64,000 bases of DNA from Trileptium ribeirensis (lineage: Eukaryota > Nematoda > Enoplea > Enoplida > Thoracostomopsidae), in NCBI GenBank assembly GCA_030248225.1, contig JASANE010005196.1, forward strand, positions 29,171 through 93,170, given 5' to 3'. Below, one piece after another: positions 1 to 13,300 of this stretch. The notes beneath the pieces are model-generated. The model worked only from the letters and a program-made list of their open reading frames with translations, did not search any database and was not told the origin of the DNA. Both the position numbers and the translations under genes were made by a program. Positions within the stretch are counted from its first letter, which is position 1; each line of letters opens with the position of its first letter.

Positions 1-277
1 TGTCCAAAAATCGACATATTTGATCGATAAATAAACATTATTAGCTTCATCAGTCTCTTTAAAGTTTCAGAAAGCCATTAATACCATCGCAAAACAATAA
101 GTTTAATGTAAAAGTTATTTTTAATACATTTTAAATCCACTATACCTTCATTTCTTCCATCATCGTTTTACTATATATAAATTTCGAAGACCAGGTTCCG
201 GTTCCGGATCCGGTTTAAATGGACGGTTCCGGTTGCTGGTTCCGGTTCCGGTAAATTTTGGTTCCGGTTATTCCCTG
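1..277. mobile_element. hAT-like MITE, 3' part (5' end outside window)
   Basis: Positions 1-277 align base for base, with few differences, to 16261-16538, the right part of the complete element at 15365-16538. It ends in the same terminal inverted repeat, TTCCGGTTATTCCCTG (262-277). About 0.9 kb of the element lies left of the window. It has no coding capacity. The G/C-rich TTCCGG runs before the end are typical of this family here. The hAT assignment rests only on the CAGGG-type terminus. Confidence 0.75.
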
Positions 278-378
278 CTAGAAGCCAACCTGCTTATTCA
301 GTATACACGCGCTGCTCGCTCGCTTAAGATCTTCCTAGCGTCTAATGTGCGTTATGATAATTAATATCATAAGTCATT

Positions 379-540
379 GAAAAAATAAGTGCATAAAAAC
401 GAACGTAAACGTTTACAAAATTTGCCGAATTTAGAACGATTTTTTTGCGTTCGTGTATGAACGATTGTAAACGCAAACGAACGTTGCAACGTTGGTTTAT
501 AAACGAACGTTGTGTTCAATTTTTTGTGTACTTATTTTTG
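379..540. mobile_element. Short palindromic MITE-like element, AACGAACGTT-rich
   Basis: The ends are roughly inverted: AAAATAAGTGCATAAAAACG at the left and TTTTTTGTGTACTTATTTTTG-type sequence at the right. The interior repeats AACGAACGT/ACGTTCGTT words on both strands. A diverged relative with the same beginning and internal order lies at 20676-20826. There is no ORF. The family is not recognised and the target-site duplication is not clear. Confidence 0.5.
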
Positions 541-689
541 TCCGTGACTATATGTATAGTATTAGTAGTTTAAATGTGGTTCCAATTTGTTCCGCTGGAG
601 TGGCGCCGTTTTTGTGTGGTTGTAGTAACCTGCCGTCTTTCTGTCGATGCTGCAACGAAGGACTAAAAATATTACAATTGACATTTTGT

Positions 690-857
690 CATTTGTGAAT
701 CTTGTCTGTTCATCATTTGTAGATTAAGCGGTAATATCAGATAATATACCATTTAATCTACAAATCACAAATAGACAAGATTCACAAAAGACCAAAGATA
801 TATTTGTCATTTGTGAAACTTGTCTATTTGTGGTTTGTAGATTAAGCGGTAATATCC
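690..857. repeat. Inverted plus direct repeat (TTTGTGAATCTTGTC family)
   Basis: A ~36-base arm starting TTTGTGAATCTTGTC and ending TTTGTAGATTAA (about 690-725) is followed by its reverse complement (about 752-788). A third, direct copy (about 812-850) continues into the shared tail GCGGTAATATC. The first two arms could form a long hairpin. No gene overlaps. Confidence 0.7.
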
Positions 858-894
858 ACAAATAATATATCGTTAAAAAGTCATTATTTCCCCG

Positions 895-1075
895 TAGAGT
901 TGCATCCAGGTCCGGTATTTGTGACGGAAAATTACGGTTCCGGGTGTAACAGATCCATACTGGATCGTTACGATGTAGATTAATCCAGGCCGCACCACAA
1001 TGGCCAACATTTACGAATATCGTTACGTGATAGATTAATCCTGGCCACAGTGTAATGGCCAATATTATTGAATTT
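895..1075. repeat. TE-derived sequence and 55-57-bp tandem duplication
   Basis: Positions 895-950 resemble the segment at about 8650-8715 (CATCC.GGTC.GGTATTT..GACG.AAAATT), so they are a diverged relative of that repeat. Next come two adjacent diverged copies of a ~56-bp unit (964-1018 and 1019-1075), each with GATTAATCC.GGCC and AATGGCCAA. No coding sequence is supported. Confidence 0.5.
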
Positions 1076-2002
1076 AGTTACGGATGTCTCCCCAACTTAG
1101 AATACTAACGAAGATGACCCAACTGGGTACGAAACCAACCGTTGCATAAGATTACGTACGTGCATAGAATTAGAACCAACTAATGATCTTTTTGAGCAAG
1201 CGAATACATAAGCCGATTTCCCTCGCATATGCGAACCGACTATAGGGACTTGTTGTCACCCTATTTATAGACAATATATACGTGCCACAAATCATGAATC
1301 GTTACGCTCGTTAACCTCGCTAGGAATAAGGATTTTCGTCATATTTCGGCCTGCACCGCCGACAGTTTTTGTGATCAAAATAGGTATCGTTACTAACCTT
1401 TCAGGGATGGACAATCGTCAAAGTATTGCTACCGTACATACATGTTGATTGTAGTGCTATAAAGGCACCTATTGGTATATGTAACCTGTATGTTATTATT
1501 GCTGTTGTAACAATATTGTTGCTGGCCATAAAGGCTTTATTGGAGTACTTGAATTATGGATATAAGTTAACATTACCATCGCTTTGTTGTACCACTTTGA
1601 TTGCCATAAAGTCACGTATTATGCATTTGATTCGTGTAATCCGGTTCATACCGTGTATCTGCGTACCATTGGAGTTGTTGTTGGAGCTCATATGCATTTT
1701 TAGATGGATGTGTACGACGTGGCAGTCTGATTATCGTTGTATATTTGAATCGTACTTGTTAATCGTTTATAGATAACCGTTATACCATATTCATACTGTT
1801 CTTTCTTGTTGTTCAAGGCCATAAAAGTGCCTATATTTTGTTATGATTCTATACCTTTCTACGATTACTATAGTCTGTTGTACCCTTGTGATTTGTAGGT
1901 TGGAGGTACGAGTAGTCGTTAATAATCTGTATCGTTTAAGCTGATTTTTAGGGGAAGTTAGTAATTATTACGCTTATAACCAGTTCTTTAACGGGTAGAA
2001 AA
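1076..2002. other. AT-rich stretch, no supported gene
   Basis: The longest plus-strand ORF here (1426-1776, 116 codons) has no recognisable domain or splice context. The phrase CCATAAAG recurs at 1528, 1606 and 1821, but without a regular period. Nothing else is supported. Confidence 0.4.
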
Positions 2003-2374
2003 CACGAGTATGGCGAGCTCTTGCCATACCCGACTCGTGGAAATATAAGAAGGTACGACTCCCCGCCTGCCCCGATATATATAGGAACAGCCATGCCCCT
2101 ACGCCGTAGGATCCCAAAGTTTATTTAGATTTCTGATAGAAAAGAGTGGCCGTGGCGGATACCCGTTACGACCGTCCTCACGAATGAGGACTACAAAAAT
2201 GTGGCTGTTCGCCCTATAGCGAACAGCAAATGAACAAATTTACTGCAAATATTAATAGGAAAAGTGAAATATCACTTTACCAGTGTTCAATATTGAGAAG
2301 TACACTGGTAAAGCGTAGCAATAAATAAGATATCAGCTACTAGCGTTCATTTTCGCTGGTTAAGTTAGCTGATA
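2003..2374. other. Cluster of six perfect hairpins
   Basis: Six inverted repeats follow one another: 2003-2014 with 2023-2039 (CACGAGTATGGC arm, 3-base bulge), 2174-2180/2185-2191 (GTCCTCA, loop CGAA), 2204-2212/2219-2227 (GCTGTTCGC), 2261-2267/2272-2278 (AAAGTGA), 2275-2285/2303-2313 (CTTTACCAGTG) and 2331-2339/2366-2374 (TATCAGCTA, with an inner AGCG/CGCT stem). All arms except the bulged first pair perfectly. No protein is supported across the region. It could be a structured RNA, a cruciform-prone locus or the end of an unknown element. Confidence 0.65.
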
Positions 2375-5300
2375 AAAGTAAAAGAAAATTTATGAAAATG
2401 TGGAATCAAAAGTCAAGAAATCGTAAATTTGGTACTTAACCTTTCTGGTAGATAATTTTAAGATCTAACTAATGAGACCGGTCTCGTGGACGTCCGATAA
2501 GGATCCACGGACTTGTGAGGAAATAAGCATACGTGTAGAAAACCACATTTGATTAAACAACTTAGCGAATAATTAACAAAAAGTATATAATTGGCATCGT
2601 TAGATTCCCTGAAACCCAGGCTTTCATTTGAGCCCGGCCCGATCCCGCTGTGCGCACTTTTAGGTACCCCTCCCCGTGAAAATAGCAGAACTAACGTCCC
2701 CACAATCGTGTAACCCATCATTGGATTCCTGCTGTAAAGACCGGCACGAAAATGTGCCTCTCACCCCATAAAAAAGCAACCGGAACCCGCGGGAGTTCCT
2801 TGAAACGCTTTGTTTCAATATAAAATCTTTATGGGCTCGCCCAAGAGCCACCTTTTCCTTTTATTGTCCGAATACGGACCTGTTAAATGTCAATTTGTTC
2901 GGACGGACGCACCGAGTCCGAATCCGAACCTCGTTTGGCAGTTCGGTCATCGCCAAGGGCACAGCACCCTGCTTTTTACCCCCTTGCCCCTCGTTTGTTT
3001 ACACAAGCCGCGTCTTTTATACATATAGTTAATACGATATTTAGTTAAGCGAGTTGATATCAGATTGGCACTCCATTAAGTCAACAACGCATCTAAGCTT
3101 AAACTTTATATTAAATTTAGCAGTAGTTCGCTGGCAGTTTGCAGTTACTTCTTTAAAGCAGTAGTCCATCGGAGCTAACATCGCTTTTGAGTAAACAAAT
3201 CTAGTATCAATTTAAGAGCAATTTTATATTAATATTGTATAAGTTTTATATAAAGCCTCGATCTTGATAGAAGTTTTGACAAACTTCTTATCAGTAAACT
3301 AGCAAGTTTATATAGCACTCGTCTAGATTATATGGAAGCTAGCTTAATACCGCTTGAACCATCCAAACTTGGAGCTGTCAAATAAATAAGCTTGACCCCG
3401 TCAAGCTGAGCTACTTTTGATATAAATTTGTTGTTACGGCAGGTTGGCTTTATTTGAACGCTTCGTATACGGCATCTTCTTGAGTAAATATCGTTTTAAT
3501 ATAAACCGTGGCACCGATCAGATATGAAATACGGTTGGAGATTTGAAGTTAATATTAAATTTAGCTATTATACTCAGCAGAACCATCGACATCTAAGCTC
3601 TAAAGCAAATAGCCTTCACCCTTCAAGCTGATATGAAGTTGTGCTAAAGTTACTTGATTAATATGGTGTTATATACTATATAATTTTAGAAGTTTTTAGA
3701 AATTTTATATTAAATTTATGGTCGTAAATCACTTTTATTATAGGGAAATTGGACATAAAATTGGTCCAAAATTAATCGAAATTTGTGGTGATAAGAAAAT
3801 TTACTTTTCAGCTTAAATTTTGGGATCAAATCGTCCCAAAAGTGCTGACTGAGCACTTTTAGTAAAATTTTATAGCTCCATTAATCAAAATTAATTGCCG
3901 AATTTCGTAGTATTTAAGCAGAGCCACACGAGCTCTCGATGGTTCAGTTTGACTTCGGTAGCGCAGAGTGCTGCCGGTTTGTAGACCGGCTCTGCAGCTC
4001 TTCGATGACTTGCAGTTTTGCTTGATAGTTTGTTGCTTCCTAACTGGCTTACTTCTTCTTGGTTTTGCGATTGGAATGACGAGCGATGGATGTCGAACGA
4101 GAGGACTCAAGACTGTAAGTGTGGACAGGGAAGCAGTGTAGATTAACCGAGCATTACTGATGCTAGATCAGATAGACCCGCAGCTTGGGAACTAGCCTAT
4201 AGGACTGAATATTTCTGTTACGAATACTAGTATATAGTAGTCAGCCTCCCCTGTCCATACTTTGTTTTACATGATAGCCCTGTCCGTCCTAGCTTGTCCC
4301 GCAGACTCATCGCCGTAATTAGCCACTCGCACGATTTGATTAAATAGCCGAAGTCATGCTGAACCTCCCTCGGTCAGTGAGTTAGGGCACAAATAAGCGC
4401 GTCACTCGCATAATGAATATTTTGCATGTTTCATGAGTTGAGTTAAGATTGGAAATACGACTTTTAAGCCGACCGAGGCTAAACAGAATTTTTCCGGACG
4501 AGTACCTGAAATGAAAAAATATGTCATCCTTGGTCATTCGTTTACTACCGAATTTTTCTTGTGTTTGCTAAACAATGGATTGAACGAGCTCGAAGGCCGC
4601 TCGTATGCACTTATTGTTAGAAACTTTAAATCAAAGCATTTGTTTCATAACAAAATTCCATACCTAGGAATCTTGTCGAACGTTATTAGGATGATAGTAG
4701 TGACCCAAGCTCCTAGATTGAGCCAAGAATTTTAATTTACCCGCAACCGGATTCGCGATGTCTTGTTCGCGATAGCTCTTTTCGATAGCCGTTTTCAAGT
4801 CGAAATAGCTTAAGCTTTAGTACTTTTAGGCTAGTGCCGATGACCTACGAGGTATCGCCACGTATAGTTCTAGTTTTAGCCAAATTTGTAGGTAGCTGAA
4901 TACAATTTTAACCCCTGGCTCTAGACCCTAAAGGTGGAATGAAAGTTGGACATCATTAACGTATAGCCACCTGATTGGCAATAATTAATCGGACCCATAG
5001 CATGTATTCGTTGTGTCATGGAGTACTGATCCGACTCAGCTCGATTGTTGCTCCACATTAGTGCCACCACGCAGTAACAACACTGAGCGATCCGATCTTT
5101 TTAGAGCCATTTCCACAATAGAAATTGAGTTAAGATATTCTATTAGTTAAGAAAATCAACCAAGCAGGCCAAGTTCCTTAACCTGTTTGAACCAGTAGAA
5201 ATTGCGAATGTCCCTAAGCGGCTCATTGCTTCGGCAGTGGCCTACTTGCCCGCTTAAGCGTAGCGTTTTGTCATCGATCATGGATTAAGCCAGCAGTTAA

Positions 5301-8189
5301 TCCTTAAACTTAAGAAACCTGTCATAGGACGAAACAGTGAATTTATCAAACGTTTGTTGACCCTCATAGGCACGCCTTGAACCTTAAACCGTTAATTTAG
5401 TATAATCCTTTGGTCCAAACTAAGTCATAAGATCGGTATACAATGCGCTTGTAAGCTAGTAGACCTGCATCCGATTTTGGAGCTTTAACTGTTGATCGAA
5501 TTACCGCCGAACACCGAGTTAACGCTTTAGTAGTGAAGGTTGAAGACTAAGACAACGCCTGCAACCTTTGTCAATATTAGTAAGAATCCAAGTGGAGCTC
5601 TGGCTGAGCTAGGTTTATGAACTACCCGAACCAAACATTACCCAAATCGCCTGGTATTAGGACACGAAATACCCTAACTTGCTCTTCTGAGTTTAAATTT
5701 TAGGGATTCTTTTCTTTACCACTCGTAGTATCGCCGTACTTTTGGGCAACAATATAGACTATTGTTCTGCCGAGCCACGCGCGAATGAAGGTCCTAAGTG
5801 AACCCCGATTCACACTTAAAATTGATGATTTATCGGTTTTCCCTGGATCCGGCTCGATTCAGCGTCTTCTAAAATTGTGTAAATTCGGCATTAAAAATAA
5901 AATATTATTTTTCCTAGTGTTGATAAAGTACATTTAATGTACACAACGCATAGTTACGTTTAGTAGTAATTTTAGTGCAAATTTTGCAGTTGCAAACTCC
6001 AAAACGTTAGAGAATTCGGTCTCAACTTCACCCTACCGGGACCTATAAGCCACCTAGGAGATCTTGTATCATGCCTAGTTGGAACCTATCCTGGCTCGTG
6101 ATTTTGGACACAAACACGTTCGTTTTTTCATACTATTGTAGATTTTGAAATGAGTACGAACCAAGGTCTAGAAGTTCACCTATGTTTGTCACCATATTTG
6201 GAGGACGATCTTGTAGGAAGCTGGCACAACAAGTCACTGGTTGCGCCCTATTATTAGTGAGAAAAGTTTCTATCATATCCATGGTTACCGTACGTATGTA
6301 TGTACGTATGCGAGTAGGAAAAAACGATGTTATACCATTGTCGCACTAGAGAAAATTTAGAGTCGTACCGATGATCACCTTACAATCTTACTGTTGTATC
6401 TATATTTACCGTTACTCTTTGGTTGCAATAATTTTTTGTATGTTAATCCAATCGCTATTTTACCTCAGTTACGAATATATCCACATATGATGATGTACCA
6501 TAGCCGTGATTAGGATGAGCAAGATCGAGACCCGCAATCCCACATTGTACGCTTCGTCCCGTAAGCCTAATTTGCACTCGTTATATTACCGCCTTTCGCT
6601 TACCTGAACCTATTTTTTGTTGGAGTACCCCTAGTCGCAAATATAGTGCCGAGCGAGTAGTTAGTTGAATGGCGCCTCTCTAGATAACTAACCGTTTTAC
6701 GCGTCGTATTACTCACCTGTGTTTGCTTTTGCCCTTACCCGCTTTAAATGAGTAAGGTGAGCGCAGCTGTCATTAGAAATGATTTGAATCAGCTGTGAGA
6801 ATTCGATGAAAAAAGCGATGACTCTGCACTTATCCCATTGGTTGCCCTGCTCATTCTTCTAATGGCGTACCATACTAGTGATATTGTACCTATTGTATTA
6901 GCCCGTACAGTATGTTCTTGTCCATATACGATTTTGACTCATCAATAAATGATAAATCCAACCAAAGTAATCCATGTGTTTTGTTGACCCTAGTAGCGAT
7001 AGATATTAGAAGGGGTTTGAAATCCGTCACCCCTATCGACGACCCACGTTCAGGTTTGACACACGCACTGAAGAAACAAACCTTAGTGTGACTCGCCGAT
7101 TCCAATCCAATTGTATTACTGTGTGAGTACGACTCGTGCGACTAATAAGGGAAATTTACCTCAAAATTAAAGTTTTCGCTGAACGCCCAAAATAGGAAAT
7201 CACACGTGAATCCGACGTTAAACGTCTAGGGATTTGTCGGACCCTAGTGGGGGCCGCTGGTTAAATTAAATAAATTATAAATCTTTCAGGAAAATAGAAC
7301 ACAAAACTTTACTCCAAACACACTTCCCGGTTGAACCATGATAGGGAATAGTGGTATGGTCTTTTTGGCCTGAGAGCAGGTGACGGAGCCAACCTCCCTA
7401 GGGAACTGACAGGTAGTACCGCTTAGGCTACGTACGCAATTCGACCGGCAGGATCAGAACACATCCTGTGAAGCGCTCCTGCAGCTTGCTAAGCTCCGTA
7501 ATTTCTTGAGCCTGACCCGAATCAAAGAGAAAAATAGAAATTTGAACCCACTAGATTGCCCTTGAGGTTACGATAGCGGGGGTCTCATGGGCATTACGTT
7601 TGTGGAAGTGCGTAATGCAGCAGCGTCACGTCGATTACATGGGTATTCCTTTTCAAAAATTCTGTGTCCGGTTCTTTTAATTTGCAAGGTCCGGGTACTG
7701 CCAAAAACACTCGGACTGCTTGTCTGCGATGCCGATTTAATGGCGAACATTAATTCAAAACGTTCCGCTTCTAGCTCGCTCGATTTAATATCCCATGACA
7801 TATTATGTTCACTAATAGTCATGCTCGTCAAAAAGAACCATCTGATGATTGATTATAATGTAAAATTAAATAGTCTTCACATAATATGCGATGGTTATAT
7901 ATGTTGGAAAATGTAATAGTAGTCTAAAATAGCCGTTGCTAACTCTAAGCATACTCCATTCTAGCTGAGAATCTGGTCAAAGAAACTTAATTTTTAAAAT
8001 TTTATGCTTGTTCGCTGCTCAAACGATGCTATTAAAGATGCAGGCAGTGTACAATTGTATCCGTAAATTATAATATGTGCCACATACAAAGTTAGTTGAA
8101 GTGTACTTACACGTAATAGGTGACACAATTTTACCATGTTGATGATAAAACTTTCCCAATTATTTACAGAGGATTCCAGTTAAATGACT
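2375..8189. other. 5.8-kb AT-rich region without a supported gene
   Basis: All ORFs are under 110 codons, lack recognisable motifs, and often lie on both strands at once (for example 7568-7916). Recurrent words such as TTTATATTAAATTTA appear at 3100-3720 without a clear unit. Positions about 3949-4010 resemble about 57533-57590 (see findings). No RNA gene, intact element or promoter can be claimed. Confidence 0.4.
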
Positions 8190-8527
8190 TTCTCTTAATG
8201 TTAAATTAGTATATAATAGACCATCAACTTTAAAACTCGAGCGGGGAATTCGTACCATTAATTTTATAAGTACCCTTTGACCTTAGCTTTAAGCCAATTC
8301 TATCTACCGTATCAGAAAAGCAGTACCAGTGTAATATGTTGAAATGTTAAACGTCAAACATTTATATCTAAACAGTAAAACGAGAGCACGGACTGGTTAC
8401 ATGTTGAATCCAAATGTTTCAGTCGACACCGCAGAAACCGCTAATACCGGTAAGGCAATCTGTGAAATGTTCGCTATAGACTACGAGTTATCTCGAGTTA
8501 TAAATTACCAGCCATATTGTTAGATAT

Positions 8528-8578
<51 letters not shown>

Positions 8579-9440
8579 CTATATATATATAACTATAATA
8601 TATATGTATGTTTATTTTTTATTTATTACGACGGTATTGTCTAGAATGGCATCCGGATCTGGGTATTCCAGTTATTTCAGGTATTTCTGACGAAAAATTC
8701 CTGGTCCGGGTGTAGGTTTCCAAAAATTCCGGGTGCGGCACCGGGGATTCGTTTTCAAAAACCCGATGCCGGATCCTGCTATTTCATTTTGCAAGGTCCT
8801 GGTCCGGGTATTTATTTTGAAAAGTTGCAACTTTATTTTCCTGCCAAAATCTTAGGTTTCTTATAGTTAAATGCCTACTCGCATTTTTTATTTTCAACAG
8901 AAACTTACTAATTCAAAAAAATTGTAGGAATAATATTTTTGTAAAATTTCATGCCGTAGTTGAAGATTTTGTAATTTTACAAAAATTTTTTTGAAACCGC
9001 AAAACTTTGGCCTTATACCTTTGTGTTGCATCGGATCAGAAAATTGATAACGCCGTGCAGACCAAGGTTTTTTAAATTTTCCACCGCGAATTTTGTGCAT
9101 TTTTAGACTTGGCTGTGCATTTTTGTGAGATACTGTGGTTTTTAGCCGAAATTCTGACAATCACGCAAGTAATTATTTTCAATTTATCGCTGCTACTAGC
9201 ACCTTGAACACATACACATGTGCGGGCTCATCCATGCCCACTCACAAGTTGTGTTTGAAATATACGCGTTTTGTTTTACGGTTACAGACGTTTAAGACTA
9301 AAATTTGGCCACTAAACTTACTGTTTTACCATTTAATTAGACTTTATGGTTGAATTTATATAATATTTTCTTGTTCACCGGGTTTCGGCAAAAAATCGCC
9401 TAAACCTGATTCATGCATTTTGAAATAGGTGTGAATTTTT
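8190..9440. repeat. 1.25-kb direct repeat, left copy, abutting the transposon
   Basis: Nearly identical to 14990-17402 once the 1174-bp MITE in that copy is removed. Similarity starts at TTCTCTTAATG and stops at GGTGTGAATTTTT, the last base before (or first base of) the left terminal inverted repeat of the transposon at 9440. The two copies differ by a few substitutions and by microsatellite length. ORFs found in both copies (about 88 and 72 codons) simply reflect the duplication. Confidence 0.85.
8531..8606. repeat. (AT)n microsatellite
   Basis: A nearly pure TA dinucleotide run, then short ATATATATAACTA repeats. The same site in the right direct-repeat copy was the insertion point of the hAT-like MITE at 15365-16538. 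Confidence 0.95.
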
Positions 9441-9456
9441 CATTTCACGCTACGAT
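9440..9456 (+). repeat. Left terminal inverted repeat of transposon
   Basis: TCATTTCACGCTACGAT, perfectly complementary to 14970-14986. The next few bases (GACGTT against AACCTT) are only partly conserved. Confidence 0.85.
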
Positions 9457-9953
9457 GACGTTGTGCCCCAGAAAAAATGACTAATGACTTTTTGGCTCCG
9501 ATTATCTTCATTTTTACATCCTATGACCAAAAAACATCAAGGATCCTTAATTTGAGGTCGTTATAGTAAATTTTTTAACCGTTTTTATGCTATGGCTTCC
9601 CAAATACCACCCCCTGCTGCTCCGCAAGGTACCATAAAATGGCGTCTGGTATGCTCCAGGTTGCATCTAGCCTCGATTTTGTGATCGTATCTCGTGCAGC
9701 CCGTCAGCGCGGTCAAAATGACGTTATGCGGAACTCCGTATATCAAAAATTAAGCTTTTTATGCCTATTCTTGGGTCAAATTTAACACTTTTAAAACACG
9801 GGGGTGCCGATTTATACCGGTTATTAAATGGAAACGAAGCGGCCATACAAGGTAGCTATTTATATCGATAGTTTAGCCTGGGGGAAGTGTTATGCAAAAA
9901 AAATTCACAACATACCCATTGCCAGATATGTTAGAATGCCGGAAGTAGCTTGT

Positions 9954-10104
9954 GGTCGGGGGGGGGGTAAAGTTTGTTCAGGGGGGGTAATTATTTATTT
10001 TCGTTCAAAACCACTCATAGATTCTAGAAACAACACCCAGTGGCCTTTTTCATATCATCCACTCTATTTTTCGCAAAAAATAATGTGGTCGGGGGGGGGG
10101 GGTA
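9954..10104 (+). repeat. Left subterminal G-tract repeats, GGTCG(n)TAA
   Basis: Three G-runs of 7-12 bases ending in GTAA, at 9954-9970, 9979-9990 and 10087-10104; the first and third begin GGTC. The same motif recurs near the other end. Arrays of short subterminal motifs are typical transposase-binding sites, so that role is inferred here. Confidence 0.6.
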
Positions 10105-10368
10105 AAAATGTGATATGGCCAATTCGACCGTGTTTAACCAGTATAGCTTAAAAACTTTACTTTAACCAGCATTACCTTGAAAACGGTAGGTAAGATATTC
10201 TCACTTTTTAAGTCATTCAAGTATCACAGCCACACAAAGTATCACCACTGAGGCACCCTTGATACCACCGCGATGGCCACCTATGCCACCGGCGAGACAC
10301 ATCGTTGCCGCTCCTAACCCCCTTCCCCCAACCCTGCGTAATGTCAAACGCTGCGATGGCGTCCCTCC

Positions 10369-13300
10369 TCAACGGGACCCAGCCGCTCCGTCGGCCTTCC
10401 ACTTGCCGAATCGCTGTTTAGCCTCCACATACGCTGCGGCATCAATGGCGAAAACCTTGCCGGCCTCCACTACGTTGACGTTCATCAGGATGAAAGACCG
10501 TGGGATGTCGGCACGGTGTTGTTCCGGATGCTGGTATTGCTTGAACGTTCGAGTTTTAGGTCCGCACCACTCATGATACTGTACGTTGTAGTACTCCTCG
10601 TCGTCGCCTTCGAACCGTATCGGAGACTCGCTCAGCACAGTAGCGACATACCATGTTCTATCATAGACGGCGATGACGTTGCTCATCACCGATACATCCA
10701 AGGCTGCTACTATTGTTGTTGTGGTCGTTGTAGGACTTGAAGCATCGCCAGCTTGTATTGCTGTGGTCGTTGTAGGACTTGATGTATCACCATCTGATGT
10801 TTGTGTTGGCTCGGCGACCGCATTTGCGACGCCATCTGCGAAATTGACGACTCTGCGTTGCACCCTTTGCTTAGGGCACAATCCACCAGCCACACATACG
10901 GCGCAAGCACACGACGACACCCATGCACACAGATCACCACCAATCATTCGTAAGCAATGGAATCGGAGTGTGTCCTTCACGGTGCGGCCGGCCGCCCACC
11001 GACGACTCAACATTTTCTTGCACTCCTCCATGCTCGCATCATTAAGCATCTCCAGATGGATGTTGGTATGCGGCTGCACTTCAGTGCAGAACGACGTGGA
11101 CGACACAATCTTTTTAATGTTGAGCGACAGGTCTCTGGCCATTGCCTTCACAGCAGCGCCGAGACCATCGCAAGGGCCCTTGCCGTGTGACGTCGCAAAG
11201 AAGTGCCAGTCGGCCGGAGCGCCGCAATCATCTTCATGAAGGCTAATGTTCATCATGTTCTTATAGTTCTTAAACTGTGCCGCCGACCCGTCGCTAAGGT
11301 ACACAACACGCACAATATTCCATTCAGGGTGCTCCTTGCGAACAATCTCCATGTTGCGTCTCATGAACGGGTAAAATGATATGGTTGTGTGATCGGTTGT
11401 GTCGGACACGAGGACGACTGGCATTGTTGAGGTGGTCGGCGCCACCGCCGCGTCGGCTGCATCGTTTTCGTTGTTACTTTCACCGGCGCCGCTACTAGCG
11501 TTACCTGCAAGGCCATAGAAAGTGTTCATAAAGGGCACCAAAGTGACACTATGCTGGTGCCAATGATGAGCGTAGATGGTGTTCTGCAACGAACAGGCAT
11601 AATTCTGCGCGTAGTCCGCTTGAATTAGAAGTGTTCCTGGTGGCTGCAGAGTCCTGATAGCTTTGACGGCTCGGAATTGCATGATGGTGTGGTAGTGATG
11701 TGTCAAAAAGTGGCTATTCATATAATCCACGAGGTCCTGAAGACAGTCATCGGCGGTCATCGAGGCTGTATGCAACTCGGTGCGGCCGCTGGGGTCCGTT
11801 CGCCATCGTTCCCAGTGCACAGGTTTATCCATTGATGCCTCGCTGGCCGTCACCAAACCATCTAAGTCGGTGTACCGGCAGTGGTCACACTGCCGCAAAA
11901 ACACTGAGGGGTTTCCTCCGGCACGACCGGGTTGTCCGATGCCCGGCGACAAATCATTTCGTCGACTGCTACGTTCAAGCTTTTCGTAGAAACGAGACCG
12001 ATATTGAACAGGGCTGTAAGCTGGTACTGTGAATTTTCATGATATATGCACCGACACACGGATCGATCGGACTCAGAGAACTGCATGACGTGTTTCGGCC
12101 TTAGCGTAGTGAAAGAGGTATAGCCAATTTTAACGTCGGGGTATTCGGACGCGAATTTCTCAAACAGAACATACATAAACTGCGTCAGGAATCGCTTCTG
12201 TCGCCGGCTACGCGCCCCGGACACTGGGTCCTTCACGCTGATAGTGTCTTTGGTGTTGGACGATGCAACGCTGTTATCATCACGCTCATAAAAGTCGGAA
12301 ACTAGCTGCTTCGTTGTTAAGGGGAGGCCACGATACACCGCAGGGAGGGGCAGATGATCACGCGCGGCTGACAATCGCACTGTGCGAGGGTGTACTTTGA
12401 GCTCACGCGCGACAGCGGCGCATTCTCGGCGTGCAGCAGTGCCTTGGCCGGTGACCACGGACAAAACTGCCGACGTATCCATTTTTTTGCCGTGCAACGA
12501 CTCCCTCGCCTCATGGGTAACCATCATGTGGGTTTTCAATGTTCGTTCTATTGTACGAGGGGATTTCTGCATGATCAGCCGTGCTGCCTTGCCAGGCGTT
12601 AACTCGTCATCAGCAGCATCGCAATTACTATCATCGCGGCTATCTTCATGCAGGCCATCACAATCGTATCTATCATCGTCATGGCGATCGGCGTCACGAC
12701 CGCCGCAATCATACGGCGTCGATGCGTAGCGAGGCGACAAAAAACTACCACTTGTGTTGCCACTGGAGAACGACGTATTTGAACGTGACCGCGACAACTT
12801 CCGAGTTGCCTTGTAGTATCGTAGGTTCGCTGCTTTCAATTGTTGCTTCAGCTGTGCCATCTGCTGCCTCAGCGATCGCATTTCACTGGCGCGCCGATTA
12901 CGCCAATATTGACTTGTCCCTATTCGTCGTAGAGGAGATGGTCTAGGTGTTATTGCCGTACCGCTATCAGCCATAACAGCCGCCACTGCCCCGCTACCAG
13001 ACGACGCCACTGCCCCGCTACCAGACGACGCCACTGCCCCGCTACCAGACGACGCCACTGCCCCGCTACCAGACGACGCCACTGCCCCGCTACCAGACGA
13101 CGCCACTGCCCCGCTACCAGACGACGCCACTGCCCCGCTACCAGACGACGCCACTGCCCCGCTAACAGACGACGCCACTGCCCCGCTACCAGACGACGCC
13201 ACCGTGTCCCGTGCTACCGACGGCACTGTTGTTGTTGAATCAGCTGCTGACGAATGCTGTTGATTTCCCGTTGCCTTCTGGTGCTTGACGAGCTTTCCCT

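Noticed and set aside
2160..2230. Hammerhead-like ribozyme
   Set aside because: A GTCCTCA/TGAGGAC stem is present, but the conserved CTGATGA and GAAA core is not.
8894..9353. 88- and 72-codon ORFs repeated at 16856-17315
   Set aside because: Conservation comes from the direct repeat itself; no codon pattern or domain supports a gene.
10516..11239. Plus-strand ORFs opposite the transposase
   Set aside because: Antisense shadows of the transposase coding exon, including the 188-codon frame at 10673-11239.
11862..11952. Programmed -1 frameshift in the transposase
   Set aside because: The T-run does not fit the X-XXY-YYZ pattern in frame; a small indel near the CCCC or TTTTT run is simpler.
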